Shown: positions 7,675 to 15,949, counted from the first letter of the stretch. The stretch: DNA of 26,238 nt from Serpens sp035306625 (GCA_035306625.1 DATGNS010000016.1:1-26238); one strand, 5' to 3'. Notes: generated by a model from the sequence alone, not told the origin. Translations and numbers: made by a program.

Positions 7675-8892
7675 ATGCAAGCGGACATCATCATCGTGGG
7701 CGCCGGCATGGTCGGCAGCGCGCTGGCGCTGGCGCTCAAGGACAGCGGGCTGGACATCCTGCTGGTGGACGGTGCGCCGGTGCAGCCGCGCCCGTTCGAT
7801 CCGGCGGCGCCCTTCGAACCGCGGGTCAGCGCCCTGTCCACGGCCAGCCGCAACCTGCTGGAGAACCTGGGTGCCTGGCCCGGCATTCGCGCCCGGCGCT
7901 GCAGCCCCTACGCCCACATGCAGGTGTGGGACGGCTCGGGCACCGGGCAGATCGGTTTCTCGGCAGCCAGCGTGCACGCCGAGGTGCTTGGCCACATCGT
8001 CGAGAACCGCGTGGTGCAGGACGCCCTGCTGGAAGGCCTGCAGGACGGCCCGGTGCGCCTGCTCGGCGAATCCCGCGTCGAACGCCTGGAGCGTGGCGCC
8101 AGCGGCTGGCGCGTGACCCTGGCCGACGGCCGCGAGCTGCAGGCGCCCCTGCTGGTGGCCGCCGACGGGGCCAATTCGGCGGTACGGCGCATGGCCGGCT
8201 GCGAAACTCGCGAGTGGGATTACTTCCACCACGCCATCGTTACCAGCGTGCGGTGCGAGCAGGAACACGGGCTGACCGCCTGGCAGCGCTTCACCGATGA
8301 CGGCCCGCTGGCCTTCCTGCCGCTGGATCGCCAGGGCGACCGGCACTGGTGCTCCATCGTCTGGTCCTGCACACCGGCGGAGGCCGAGCGGCTGATGCGC
8401 CTGGATGACGAGGCCTTCCGTGCTGCTCTGGGGCGAGCCTTCGAGCATCGCCTGGGCGAGGTGCTGGAAGTCGATCCGCGCCTGTGCATCCCGCTGCGCC
8501 AGCGCCATGCCAAGCGCTACGTGGCGCCGGGGCTGGCCCTGATCGGCGATGCCGCCCACGTCATCCATCCCCTGGCCGGCCAGGGCGTCAACCTGGGTTT
8601 CCTGGATGCCGGCGTGCTGGCCGAGGAGCTGCTCAAGGCCCATGGGCGCGGCGAGCCGCTGCACAGCGAGCGGGTGCTGGCGCGCTTCGAGCGCCGCCGC
8701 ATGCCCAACAACCTGACGATGATGGCCGCCATGGAGGGTTTCGAACGGCTGTTCCAGGCGGACCTGCCGGCCGTGCGCTGGCTGCGCAATGCCGGTCTGC
8801 GCCTGGCCGACCGGCATCACCTGCTCAAATCCCTGTTCGTGCGTCAGGCCCTGGGCCTGGACGGCGATCTGCCGGCGCTGGCACGCGCCTGA
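7675..8892 (+). CDS. ubiI: FAD-dependent ubiquinone hydroxylase, UbiI (VisC) type
   Basis: A second class A flavin monooxygenase, 405 aa, starting at the ATG at 7675 with GAGGGA upstream. FAD motifs are IIIVGAGMVGSALALAL (5–21), VAADGANSAVRRMAG (161–175) and LIGDAAHVIHPLAGQGVN (289–306). UbiI hydroxylates C5 of the ring, two steps before UbiH acts. It could instead be a UbiF- or UbiL-like enzyme; the location beside ubiH and the VisC-like length favour UbiI. The C-terminal region ends in a helical segment with paired Leu and Arg, as in VisC. It is the last gene of the ygfB–pepP–ubiH–ubiI operon. Its stop is only four bases from the stop of the convergent gene, and no terminator hairpin separates them. 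Confidence 0.87.
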   Translation: MQADIIIVGAGMVGSALALALKDSGLDILLVDGAPVQPRPFDPAAPFEPRVSALSTASRNLLENLGAWPGIRARRCSPYAHMQVWDGSGTGQIGFSAASVHAEVLGHIVENRVVQDALLEGLQDGPVRLLGESRVERLERGASGWRVTLADGRELQAPLLVAADGANSAVRRMAGCETREWDYFHHAIVTSVRCEQEHGLTAWQRFTDDGPLAFLPLDRQGDRHWCSIVWSCTPAEAERLMRLDDEAFRAALGRAFEHRLGEVLEVDPRLCIPLRQRHAKRYVAPGLALIGDAAHVIHPLAGQGVNLGFLDAGVLAEELLKAHGRGEPLHSERVLARFERRRMPNNLTMMAAMEGFERLFQADLPAVRWLRNAGLRLADRHHLLKSLFVRQALGLDGDLPALARA

Positions 8893-8896
8893 GTAC

Positions 8897-9382
8897 TTAC
8901 CAGCTGAGCAGATCGCTGCCCAGGGTGATCATGTAGCCGGCGGTGCCCAGGATCGCGAACTGGGTGCTGACCTGCCGGTACTGATAGCCGAGCGCCGGGA
9001 TGACCCCGGCGCCGACGCCCTTGCGATTGACCGGGATCTTGTCTTCGTATTCCCCCCTGTAACCCAGCAGCGGTCCGGCGGTGAGCTTGGCGTAGAGCCC
9101 CGGCACCCGGTCGTCGAACGACCAGCGTCGGCCCATGTAGATGTACTGGCTCGGCTGGTGGAAGGAATTGCTGAACCACATGGCGCCACCCATCCAGCGC
9201 TCGGGGGTTTCGGCCTCCAGGCCGATCAGGTGCGGCCTGTTGTTGTGGCGCGGGTCCGCCTGCCAGTGGTGAACATAAGGGCCGTAATGCAGGCTGAGGA
9301 CGTGGGAGGCCAGGGCGTCGGCGCCTGGCGCGAGCAGGGCGAGAAGTGCGCAGGTGCCCTGCAGAAGCGGTGAACGAAACAC
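8897..9382 (-). CDS. Small outer-membrane barrel-like protein, unknown function
   Basis: A 161-residue exported protein. I chose a GTG start at 9382 because AAGG lies at suitable spacing before it and a normal signal peptide follows: basic N-terminus, Leu/Ala core, cleavage after ALA at about residue 25. The mature part has short alternating aromatic/polar strands (HVLSLHYGPYVHHW, WMGGAMWFSNSFH, QYIYMGRRWSF, GLYAKLTAGPLLGYRGEY) and ends in Trp, as many beta-barrel proteins end in an aromatic residue. This supports a small eight-stranded barrel of the PagP/PagL type, but no catalytic signature of either enzyme was recognised. Related Pseudomonas proteins are, as I recall, labelled sn-glycerol-3-phosphate transporter, which the sequence does not support. 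The gene is convergent with ubiI and divergent from the iron transporter. Confidence 0.72.
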   Translation of the reverse strand: MFRSPLLQGTCALLALLAPGADALASHVLSLHYGPYVHHWQADPRHNNRPHLIGLEAETPERWMGGAMWFSNSFHQPSQYIYMGRRWSFDDRVPGLYAKLTAGPLLGYRGEYEDKIPVNRKGVGAGVIPALGYQYRQVSTQFAILGTAGYMITLGSDLLSW

Positions 9383-9502
9383 GGGTACTGCCTTGTTGCG
9401 AGAGAAATCAAAGGTGCCGCGCCAGCATCTGGCGTCCAGGAACCGGCGCGGAACAGCAAGCGATGCAAGGTTCGTGCTGACACCCTGCGACGAAATTGCG
9501 CG

Positions 9503-9531
9503 TTGTGGCGATAACTGATAGTCACTATCAT
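9503..9531 (+). promoter_or_regulatory. Predicted promoter of the iron ABC transporter genes
   Basis: TTGTGG (9503–9508) and TATCAT (9526–9531) with a 17-bp spacer, 35 bp before the binding-protein start. The Fur box overlaps the spacer and the -10 box, as expected for repression by steric block. Confidence 0.55.
9516..9530. promoter_or_regulatory. Fur box
   Basis: A perfect 7-1-7 inverted repeat, TGATAGT C ACTATCA. It differs from the Fur consensus TGATAAT-N-ATTATCA by one base in each half. It lies 36 bp before the iron-binding protein start and over its -10 box, so iron-loaded Fur should repress the operon. Confidence 0.82.
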
Positions 9532-9566
9532 TCGCACAATTTCCTACGAGAACGAGAGGCATTGCC

Positions 9567-10568
9567 ATGCGGGTCAGTAACGCGCTGTTCGCCACCCTGG
9601 CGCTGGGTGTCTGGATCGGTCAGGCACAGGCCGCCGAGGACGTGGTGGTCTACTCGTCGCGCATCGACGAGTTGATCAAGCCGGTGTTCGACGCCTATAC
9701 CAAGGAAACCGGGGTGAAGGTCCGCTTCATCACCGACAAGGAAGCCCCGCTCATGGCGCGCATCAAGGCCGAGGGCGCCAACACCCCCGCCGACCTGCTG
9801 CTCACCGTGGACGCCGGTAACCTCTGGCAGGCCGAACAGATGGGCATCCTGCAGCCGCTGCAGTCCGACGTGGTGGCCGCCAACATTCCCCCGCAGTATC
9901 GCGCCTCCTCCGGGGCCTGGACCGGCCTGTCGCTGCGTGCGCGGACCATCGTCTACAGCACCGAGCGCGTCCAGCCCGACGAGCTGAGCACCTACGAGGC
10001 GCTGGCCGACGAGAACTGGGAAGGTCGCCTGTGCCTGCGTACCAGCAAGAAGGTCTACAACCAGTCGCTGACCGCCACCCTGCTGGAAACCCACGGCGAG
10101 CAGAAGACCGAACAGATTCTCAGCGGCTGGGTGAACAACCTGGCCACCGACGTGTTCTCCGACGACAACTCGGTGATCAACGCCATCCACGCCGGCCAGT
10201 GCGACGTGGGCATCGTCAACACCTACTATTTCGGCCGCCTGCACGCCGCCAATCCCGACCTCAAGGTACGCCTGTTCTGGCCCAACCAGAATGACCGCGG
10301 CGTGCACGTCAATCTCTCCGGCATCGGCCTGACCAGGCACGCGCCGAACCCCGAGGGCGCCCGCAAGCTGGTGGAGTGGATGACCGGCGAGACGGCCCAG
10401 GCGATCTTCGCCGGCGCCAACAAGGAATTCCCCGCCAACCCGAAGGCCCCTGTCTCCGAAGAGGTGGCCAGCTGGGGCAGCTTCAAGGCCGACACCATCC
10501 CGGTGGAAGTGGCCGGCAAGCGCCAGGCCGAGGCGATCCGCCTGATGGACCGGGTCGGCTGGCGCTGA
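9567..10568 (+). CDS. Iron(III) ABC transporter substrate-binding protein (FbpA/FutA type)
   Basis: A periplasmic ferric-ion binding protein of 333 aa. The ATG at 9567 has GAGAGG upstream. A signal peptide ends at about residue 22 (AQA then AED). The mature protein starts with the family's VVVYSSRIDELIKPVFDAY (Tyr29 is a likely ligand) and has the NTYYFGR motif, whose Tyr220–Tyr221 pair corresponds to the two iron-binding tyrosines of FbpA. GVHVNLSGIGLTRHAPNPEGA and AIFAGANKEFPANP are also typical of this family. The Fur box upstream supports iron transport rather than another substrate. A terminator hairpin lies between this gene and the permease gene, which should favour excess binding protein over permease. 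Names used for relatives are fbpA, hitA, futA or afuA; I give none. Confidence 0.94.
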   Translation: MRVSNALFATLALGVWIGQAQAAEDVVVYSSRIDELIKPVFDAYTKETGVKVRFITDKEAPLMARIKAEGANTPADLLLTVDAGNLWQAEQMGILQPLQSDVVAANIPPQYRASSGAWTGLSLRARTIVYSTERVQPDELSTYEALADENWEGRLCLRTSKKVYNQSLTATLLETHGEQKTEQILSGWVNNLATDVFSDDNSVINAIHAGQCDVGIVNTYYFGRLHAANPDLKVRLFWPNQNDRGVHVNLSGIGLTRHAPNPEGARKLVEWMTGETAQAIFAGANKEFPANPKAPVSEEVASWGSFKADTIPVEVAGKRQAEAIRLMDRVGWR

Positions 10569-10616
10569 CGGCCGTGCCGGCCGGTTGCATCCGGCCCGTC
10601 GCTGCTGCTTAACTTG

Positions 10617-10648
10617 CGCGCCCCGTCCGTTCGGGGCGCGTCCGTTTT
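10617..10648 (+). terminator. Intrinsic terminator or attenuator between binding protein and permease
   Basis: A perfect 9-bp stem, CGCGCCCCG/CGGGGCGCG, with a 6-nt loop, followed by TCCGTTTTT. It ends about 20 bp before the permease start. Partial read-through would give less permease than binding protein. Confidence 0.85.
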
Positions 10649-10668
10649 TCGAGCCGCCAGGAGTTTGC

Positions 10669-12279
10669 GTGCCTCATCCCGTCCTCCGCCGCTGGTACCC
10701 CATCGTCTTCGGCGTCGCCGCGCTGGTCCTGCTCCCCCTGAGCGTCCTGCTGCTCAGCTGGCACGATGTGGATGCCGAGATCTGGCGCCACCTGTGGGAC
10801 ACCCAGCTGCCTCGTCTGGTGGGCAACACCCTGGTGCTGGTGCTGGGGGTGGGTATTGGCGTCACCCTGCTGGGTGTCAGCCTGGCCTGGCTCACCGCGC
10901 TGTGCGAGTTCCCCGGCCGCAAGTGGCTGGACTGGGCGTTGATGCTGCCCTTCGCGATTCCCGCCTATGTGCTGGCCTTCGTGTTCATCGGCCTGTTCGA
11001 CTTCGCCGGGCCGGTGCAGACCCTGGCCCGTGAGTGGTTCGGCAGTGGCATCCGCTTTCCCCGGGTGCGCTCCACCGGTGGGGTGATCCTGGTGCTGGTG
11101 CTGGTGTTCTATCCCTACGTCTACCTGCTGGCCCGCTCGGCCTTCCTGGCCCAGGGCAAGGGTCTCATGGAGGCGGCGCGGGTGCTCGGCCAGAGCCCCT
11201 GGCAGGCGTTCTGGCGGGTGGCGCTGCCGATGGCCTGGCCGGCCATCGGCGCCGGGCTGGCGCTGGCCATCATGGAAACCCTGGCCGACTTCGGCGCCGT
11301 CTCGGTGTTCAATTTCGATACCTTCACCACCGCCATCTACAAGACCTGGTACGGCTTCTACAGCCTGACCGGGGCCACCCAGCTGGCCAGCCTGCTGCTG
11401 CTGGCGGTGCTGCTGGTGCTGTATGGCGAGCGGCGCGCGCGGGGTGCCAGTCGGCCGGTCAGCGAGCGCCCGCGCGGCAAGGTGCTGTACCACCTGCACG
11501 GCTGGAAGGCGGCCCTGGCCAGCGGCTGGTGCGGTCTGGTGTTCCTCTGCGCGTTCGTCATTCCGCTGCTGCAACTGCTGGTATGGCTGTGGCAGCGTGG
11601 ACGCTTCGATCTGGACGAGCGCTACGCGGCGCTCATCCTGCACACCCTGTATCTGGGCGGCATGGCCGCCCTGATCACCGTCGCCGTGGCCATGCTGCTG
11701 GCCTTCGCCCGGCGCCAGGCGCCAACCCGCGGCATCCGCAGCGCGGTGGGCCTGGCCAATACCGGCTATGCGGTGCCGGGCGCGGTACTGGCGGTGTCCA
11801 TCATGCTGGCCTTCAGCTATCTGGACACCCACCTGGTGGTGCCGCTGTCCGGCTGGCTGGGCGGCGCCGGCAAGCCGCTGCTGCTCGGCAGCCTGGGTGC
11901 GCTGCTGGTGGCCTACCTGATCCGCTTCCTCACCGTGGGCTACGGGCCGCTGGAGAGCAGCCTGGCGCGCATCCGCCCGTCGTTGCCGGAGGCCTCGCGC
12001 AGCCTTGGCGTGGGCGGTCCGGCGCTGTTCTTCAAGGTCTATCTGCCGCTGCTGCTGCCCGGCGTGCTGAGCGCGGCGCTGCTGGTGTTCGTCGACGTGC
12101 TCAAGGAAATGCCCGCCACGCTGCTCATGCGTCCGTTCGGCTGGGACACCCTGGCGGTGCGCATCTTCGAGATGACCAGCGAGGGCGAATGGGCGCGCGC
12201 CTCGCTGCCTGCGCTGACTCTGGTGGCGGTCGGCCTGCTGCCGGTGATCCTGCTGATCCGTCGCTCGGCACGCCGCTGA
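10669..12279 (+). CDS. Iron(III) ABC transporter permease, fused two-domain (FbpB type)
   Basis: An inner-membrane permease of 536 aa with two BPD-type permease domains in one chain, as usual for FbpB/HitB/FutB. I chose the GTG at 10669 because AGGAG sits six bases before it; the open frame to 10585 would run back through the terminator. Each half has an ATPase-docking EAA loop: EAARVLGQSPWQAFWRVALP at 168–187 and EASRSLGVGGPALFFKVYLP at 441–460. About 12 hydrophobic segments are visible, with the domain junction near residues 252–280 (basic, polar). It works with the binding protein encoded upstream. No ATPase gene follows: the next gene is gcvT. The ATPase must therefore be encoded elsewhere or shared. 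Confidence 0.93.
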   Translation: MPHPVLRRWYPIVFGVAALVLLPLSVLLLSWHDVDAEIWRHLWDTQLPRLVGNTLVLVLGVGIGVTLLGVSLAWLTALCEFPGRKWLDWALMLPFAIPAYVLAFVFIGLFDFAGPVQTLAREWFGSGIRFPRVRSTGGVILVLVLVFYPYVYLLARSAFLAQGKGLMEAARVLGQSPWQAFWRVALPMAWPAIGAGLALAIMETLADFGAVSVFNFDTFTTAIYKTWYGFYSLTGATQLASLLLLAVLLVLYGERRARGASRPVSERPRGKVLYHLHGWKAALASGWCGLVFLCAFVIPLLQLLVWLWQRGRFDLDERYAALILHTLYLGGMAALITVAVAMLLAFARRQAPTRGIRSAVGLANTGYAVPGAVLAVSIMLAFSYLDTHLVVPLSGWLGGAGKPLLLGSLGALLVAYLIRFLTVGYGPLESSLARIRPSLPEASRSLGVGGPALFFKVYLPLLLPGVLSAALLVFVDVLKEMPATLLMRPFGWDTLAVRIFEMTSEGEWARASLPALTLVAVGLLPVILLIRRSARR

Positions 12280-12342
12280 GCGGGGCGGAACTTTCGCGGT
12301 CCGTTCCGGTCAGGTCTGCCCATCGCGCCGGCGTTCCCTCTG

Positions 12343-12373
12343 TTGTGCGTTGGTCACATCCGCCGGCTACAAT
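12343..12373 (+). promoter_or_regulatory. Possible promoter of gcvT–gcvH
   Basis: TACAAT (12368–12373) lies 57 bp before the gcvT start. TTGTGC (12343–12348) is the best -35 candidate, but the spacer is long (19 bp). No glycine riboswitch architecture is visible in the 151-bp gap. Confidence 0.4.
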
Positions 12374-12430
12374 GCGCGCCAATCGACGCAGCCGTGCCTG
12401 CCGCGGCGTCACGTCAGCAAGGAGAGACCC

Positions 12431-13510
12431 ATGGGTGAACGTACGCCTCTGTACGACCTGCATCTGGCCCTCGGAGCCAAGATGATCGACTTCAGCGGTT
12501 GGGAGATGCCGCTGCACTACGGTTCTCAGGTGGAAGAGCACCATCAGGTACGCCGCGACTGTGGCGTATTCGATGTGTCCCACCTGTGCGTGGTGGATGT
12601 GACCGGACCCGCGGCCCAGGCCTATCTGCAGCGCCTGCTGGCCAACGACGTGGCGCGCCTGGACGCCACCGGCAAGGCCCTGTACAGCGTGGCGCTGAAC
12701 GAGCGGGGCGGTGTGGTGGATGACCTGCTGGTGTACCTGACCGCCGAAGGCTATCGCCTGGTCAGCAACGCCGCCACCCGCCAGCGCCTGGGCGCCTGGC
12801 TGCGCCAGCAGGCGGCCGATTTCGAGGTGCAGTTGCGCGAGCGCAGCGACCTGGCCATCCTCGCCGTGCAGGGCCCCGAGGCCCGGGCACGCCTGAGCGC
12901 CCAGGTCACCATTGCTCGTGCTGCGCTGATCAAGGAACTGCAGCCCTTCCAGGGCCTGGATGAAGGTGGCTGGTTCATTGCCCGTACCGGCTACACCGGC
13001 GAGGACGGCCTGGAAGTCATGTTGCCGGCCAGCGAGGCGGCGGATTTCTTCAATGAGCTGGTGGGCGCCGGCATCGCCCCCATCGGTCTTGGCGCCCGCG
13101 ACACCTTGCGCCTGGAGGCCGGTCTGTGCCTGTATGGCCAGGACATGGACGAGAGCGTTTCGCCCCTGGTCAGCAACCTGGCCTGGAGCATCGCCTGGAC
13201 CCCCGGCCGGGAGTTCATCGGCCGCGCGGCGCTGGAGGCCGAGCGCGAGGCCGGCGTGAGCCGCAAGCTGGTCGGCCTGGTGCTGGAGGAGCGTGGCGTG
13301 CTGCGCGCCCGCCAGGCAGTGCGTGTGGAAGGCATCGGCGAAGGCGAGGTCACCAGTGGAAGTTTCGCGCCGACCCTGGGCAAGTCGATCGCCCTGGCGC
13401 GCCTGCCCATGGCGACCGGCGAGCGCGCCGAGGTGGAAATTCGCGGCAAGTGGCATCCTGTGCGGGTGGTCAACCCGCCGTTCGTGCGCCACGGCCGCAT
13501 CCTGATCTGA
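12431..13510 (+). CDS. gcvT: Glycine cleavage system T protein (aminomethyltransferase)
   Basis: Transfers the methylene group from the lipoyl arm of the H protein to tetrahydrofolate, releasing ammonia. The ATG at 12431 has AAGGAGA upstream and gives 359 aa, the usual length for bacterial GcvT. Signatures are MIDFSGWEMPLHYGS at 18–32, VRRDCGVFDVSH at 40–51, LNERGGVVDDLLVY near 89–102 (containing the expected catalytic Asp), RTGYTGEDGLEV and the C-terminal MATGERAEVEIRGK barrel. The gene is followed 40 bp later by gcvH. No gcvP is present in the window, although it normally completes this operon, so the P protein must be encoded elsewhere. The folate product links this step to the cyclo-ligase gene, although the two are about 9 kb apart. 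Confidence 0.96.
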   Translation: MGERTPLYDLHLALGAKMIDFSGWEMPLHYGSQVEEHHQVRRDCGVFDVSHLCVVDVTGPAAQAYLQRLLANDVARLDATGKALYSVALNERGGVVDDLLVYLTAEGYRLVSNAATRQRLGAWLRQQAADFEVQLRERSDLAILAVQGPEARARLSAQVTIARAALIKELQPFQGLDEGGWFIARTGYTGEDGLEVMLPASEAADFFNELVGAGIAPIGLGARDTLRLEAGLCLYGQDMDESVSPLVSNLAWSIAWTPGREFIGRAALEAEREAGVSRKLVGLVLEERGVLRARQAVRVEGIGEGEVTSGSFAPTLGKSIALARLPMATGERAEVEIRGKWHPVRVVNPPFVRHGRILI

Positions 13511-13550
13511 TTCGAGACTGGCGACAGCCCTGATAACAAGAGGAACCGAC

Positions 13551-13934
13551 ATGAGCCATATCCCCGCCGATCTGCGATATGCCGCCACTCACGAATGGGC
13601 GCGCCTGGAAAACGACGGCATCGTCACCGTGGGCATCACCGATCATGCCCAGGAGGCCCTGGGCGACGTGGTCTATGTCGAACTGCCGGAAATCGGCCGC
13701 ACCCTGCAGGCTGGCGAACAGGCCGGGGTGGTGGAGTCGGTCAAGGCGGCCTCGGATATCTACGCGCCGGTCAGCGGCGAGGTGGTGGCGGTCAATGGTG
13801 CCCTGGGCGACAGCCCCGAGCTGGTCAACTCCGACCCCTATGGCAGCTGGTTCTACCAGCTGCGTCCCGCCGACCCCGCGGAGCTGGACAAGCTGCTGGA
13901 TGCCGCCGGCTACGAACAGGTCGCCGGCGACTGA
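13551..13934 (+). CDS. gcvH: Glycine cleavage system H protein (lipoyl carrier)
   Basis: A 127-residue lipoyl-domain protein that carries the aminomethyl group between the P, T and L proteins. The start at 13551 has AAGAGGA upstream. THEWARLENDGIVTVGITDHAQEALGD is diagnostic of GcvH, and the lipoylated lysine is Lys65 in VVESVKAASDIYAPVSGEV. The length matches the family. The stop is one base from the stop of the convergent DUF2388 gene, and no hairpin terminator is seen. Confidence 0.97.
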   Translation: MSHIPADLRYAATHEWARLENDGIVTVGITDHAQEALGDVVYVELPEIGRTLQAGEQAGVVESVKAASDIYAPVSGEVVAVNGALGDSPELVNSDPYGSWFYQLRPADPAELDKLLDAAGYEQVAGD

Positions 13935-13935
13935 T

Positions 13936-14232
13936 TCACTCCTGGGCGAGCAGCGCCCGGGCCAGCTCCAGATCGCTGTGCCGCGCCAGGTCCGGGCGGG
14001 CCTCGCGCAATTGCCGCAACGCCGCTTCCAGGTAGGCGCCGCGCACCGTGCCGTCGCTGGCGACGAAGGTGCCGGCGTCTTCCCGGGCGGCGATCACCAG
14101 CTTGTCATCCTTGAAGGTCGAGTACAGCGAGGCGGAGATGCCCGCCGAGGTGGCATAGTCGCCCGCATCGCGCGCCAGGCTCGCGGCGGGAGCGATGAAC
14201 AGGGCGGCCAGCAGCAGATGAACGGATCGCAT
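13936..14232 (-). CDS. DUF2388 (TIGR02448) small exported protein
   Basis: A 98-residue protein of a family found mainly in Pseudomonas. The ATG at 14232 has GAGGT upstream. A signal peptide is clear (Leu/Ala core, cleavage after SLA near residue 20). The conserved core reads SAGISASLYSTFKDDKLVIA, then AREDAGTFVASDGTVRGAYL, then EAALRQLREARPDL and the C-terminal DLELARALLAQE. The location is presumably periplasmic. The function of the family is unknown. The gene is convergent with gcvH and lies 31 bp downstream of the stop of the L,D-transpeptidase gene on the same strand, so it may be read through from that gene. Confidence 0.88.
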   Translation of the reverse strand: MRSVHLLLAALFIAPAASLARDAGDYATSAGISASLYSTFKDDKLVIAAREDAGTFVASDGTVRGAYLEAALRQLREARPDLARHSDLELARALLAQE

Positions 14233-14263
14233 GGCGGGTTACCTCGACAGCGGTGGGCAATAC

Positions 14264-15877
14264 CTATGGGGAGTCGCCTGCGGCCGCCAAGTTCCGCTCG
14301 CCGGGTGAAGGGGGCCGGTTGAAGGCCCGCTGCAGGGCAGCATCCAGACCATACAGGTCGGGCCGGAAGTGCAGCCGGTCGTCCTCGCCCACCTCAACCG
14401 TCCAGTAGGCCATGAGAATCGGCACGGAACGCGCCAGGCGATACTCGTGGGTGCGGCCTGACTCCAGCAGGCGCGCCACCCGGGCGTGTTCCCCTTCCTC
14501 GAGCAGCAGGTCGGTCAGGCCCAGGGCGTTCTCGACCCTCACGCAACCCGAGCTGAAAGTGCGCTGTGCCTCATCGAACAGGCGCTGGCTGGGGGTGTCA
14601 TGCAGGTACACGGAAAAGGGATTGGCGAAGCGCAGGGCCACCCGCCCCAGGGGATTGCTGGGACCGGCCGCCTGGCGCAGCAGGATGCCGCGCGGGTTCG
14701 ACCAGTCCACGCTGTGCGGATCCAGGCGCCGCCCCTGGTGGTCGAACACGCCCATCTGGTGACGGGCCAGGAAGCCCAGGTCGCGGCGGATCTCCGGCAG
14801 CTTGTCCTCGCGCAGGATGGTGGGCGGCACGGTCCAGGTCGGGTTGAGGGTCAGTCGGTCGATGCGCGACTTGAGCTGCGGGGTGCGGCGATCCGCGCGG
14901 CCTACCTGGGTGCGCGTCTCCCAGACTGGCAGGCCATCGCGGTAGAGCCGCAACCGCCCGCCGGCGATATCCACCAGCAACAGGTCGGGCTCCATGTCAG
15001 CGGCCAGCCAGCGCAGGCGTTCCAGGTTGATGCGCAGCTGGGCGCGGCGCTGCGCCGGACCGATGTTCAGCTCGGCCAGGGTCGCCGGGCCGAGAATGCC
15101 GTCCGCCTTCAGGCCGTGCTGGCGCTGGAAGCGCTCGAGGGCCTCTGCCAGCAGCGGATCGTGGCGAAGCGGATCGCTTCCCGCGGGCGGCGGCTGTGAC
15201 AGCCAGCCATCCTGGAACAGCCGGCGGCGCAGCAGGGGCGTGCGCTGGTCCAGCTGGCCGGGACGCAGCAGCGGACCGGCGGGCAGCGGCTCGAAGGGGG
15301 GCAGGGGCATGGTGCGCTGACGCCGGTAGTGGCTGCGCAAGGCGCGGTACTGGGGCAGGCCGGGCCGTGCCTTGTCGAAGGCCTGCGCCAGGTCGGCCAG
15401 GCCGAGCACCGCGCGTACCAGCAACAGCCCGTCGTCCGCCTGGCGCGGGGTCGGGTGCCAGAGGGGCTCCAGTTTCTGGCGCGGATAGCGGCCGTAGGCA
15501 AGGTGACGCAGGGCCTGCAAATAGGCGTGGCTGGCCTGCAGTTCGTCGCAAGCCTGGCGCAGGGGCGTGCTGGCGGGATCGGGCAGGCGAACCGGCAGGT
15601 ACTCGGCGGGGTCAAGACCATCGTCCGCCAGTTGCTCGAGCTGCTCGGTCAGTCGGGCTAGCCGGCCGCCGTCCCACTGCGGCCGATGCTCGAGGAAGAC
15701 ATAGAAGGCCTGCAGGCGCTGGCGCGCTGCCAGCTCGGCGGGATGCGGACAAAGCGACTGCTCCAGGGCCTGGCGAAGCGGCAGCCCGGCACTGATGAAG
15801 TCCTGAGCACCCCACGCGACAAGCGGAGCCGTCATCAAGCAGGTGCTCAGATACAATGCTGCGCGTTTTTTATACAA
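14264..15877 (-). CDS. YcbB/LdtD-type L,D-transpeptidase
   Basis: Forms 3-3 cross-links between meso-diaminopimelate residues of peptidoglycan in the periplasm. I chose the TTG at 15877 (537 aa) because GGAG sits seven bases before it and a short, normal signal peptide follows (YKKRAALYL, hydrophobic core, cleavage after WGA). A GTG at 15883 and an ATG at 15937 are alternatives; the ATG would place over 40 residues before the signal core and lies almost at the predicted transcript start. Layout: N-terminal helical domain, a peptidoglycan-binding motif about 240–273 (ALERFQRQHGLKADGILGPA), and a YkuD catalytic domain about 298–455. His426 (YLHDTPSQRLF) and Cys445 (FSSGCVRVE) form the active site. 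This order is that of E. coli YcbB. The neighbouring divergent gene encodes another transpeptidase-family protein. Confidence 0.92.
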   Translation of the reverse strand: MYKKRAALYLSTCLMTAPLVAWGAQDFISAGLPLRQALEQSLCPHPAELAARQRLQAFYVFLEHRPQWDGGRLARLTEQLEQLADDGLDPAEYLPVRLPDPASTPLRQACDELQASHAYLQALRHLAYGRYPRQKLEPLWHPTPRQADDGLLLVRAVLGLADLAQAFDKARPGLPQYRALRSHYRRQRTMPLPPFEPLPAGPLLRPGQLDQRTPLLRRRLFQDGWLSQPPPAGSDPLRHDPLLAEALERFQRQHGLKADGILGPATLAELNIGPAQRRAQLRINLERLRWLAADMEPDLLLVDIAGGRLRLYRDGLPVWETRTQVGRADRRTPQLKSRIDRLTLNPTWTVPPTILREDKLPEIRRDLGFLARHQMGVFDHQGRRLDPHSVDWSNPRGILLRQAAGPSNPLGRVALRFANPFSVYLHDTPSQRLFDEAQRTFSSGCVRVENALGLTDLLLEEGEHARVARLLESGRTHEYRLARSVPILMAYWTVEVGEDDRLHFRPDLYGLDAALQRAFNRPPSPGERNLAAAGDSP

Positions 15878-15949
15878 ACCCACGCTCCGGATATCTGAAG
15901 GACTGCCGCGACCCTGCGAAGTGGCGCTCACGAACATTTCACGAAAAAA

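Noticed and set aside
12286..12308. Hairpin CGGAAC/GTTCCG after the iron permease as a terminator
   Set aside because: Only six base pairs with an 11-nt loop and no T-run; insufficient to call.
12280..12430. Glycine riboswitch upstream of gcvT
   Set aside because: The gap is only 151 bp and contains a likely promoter close to the start. I see no tandem aptamer-like conserved segments.
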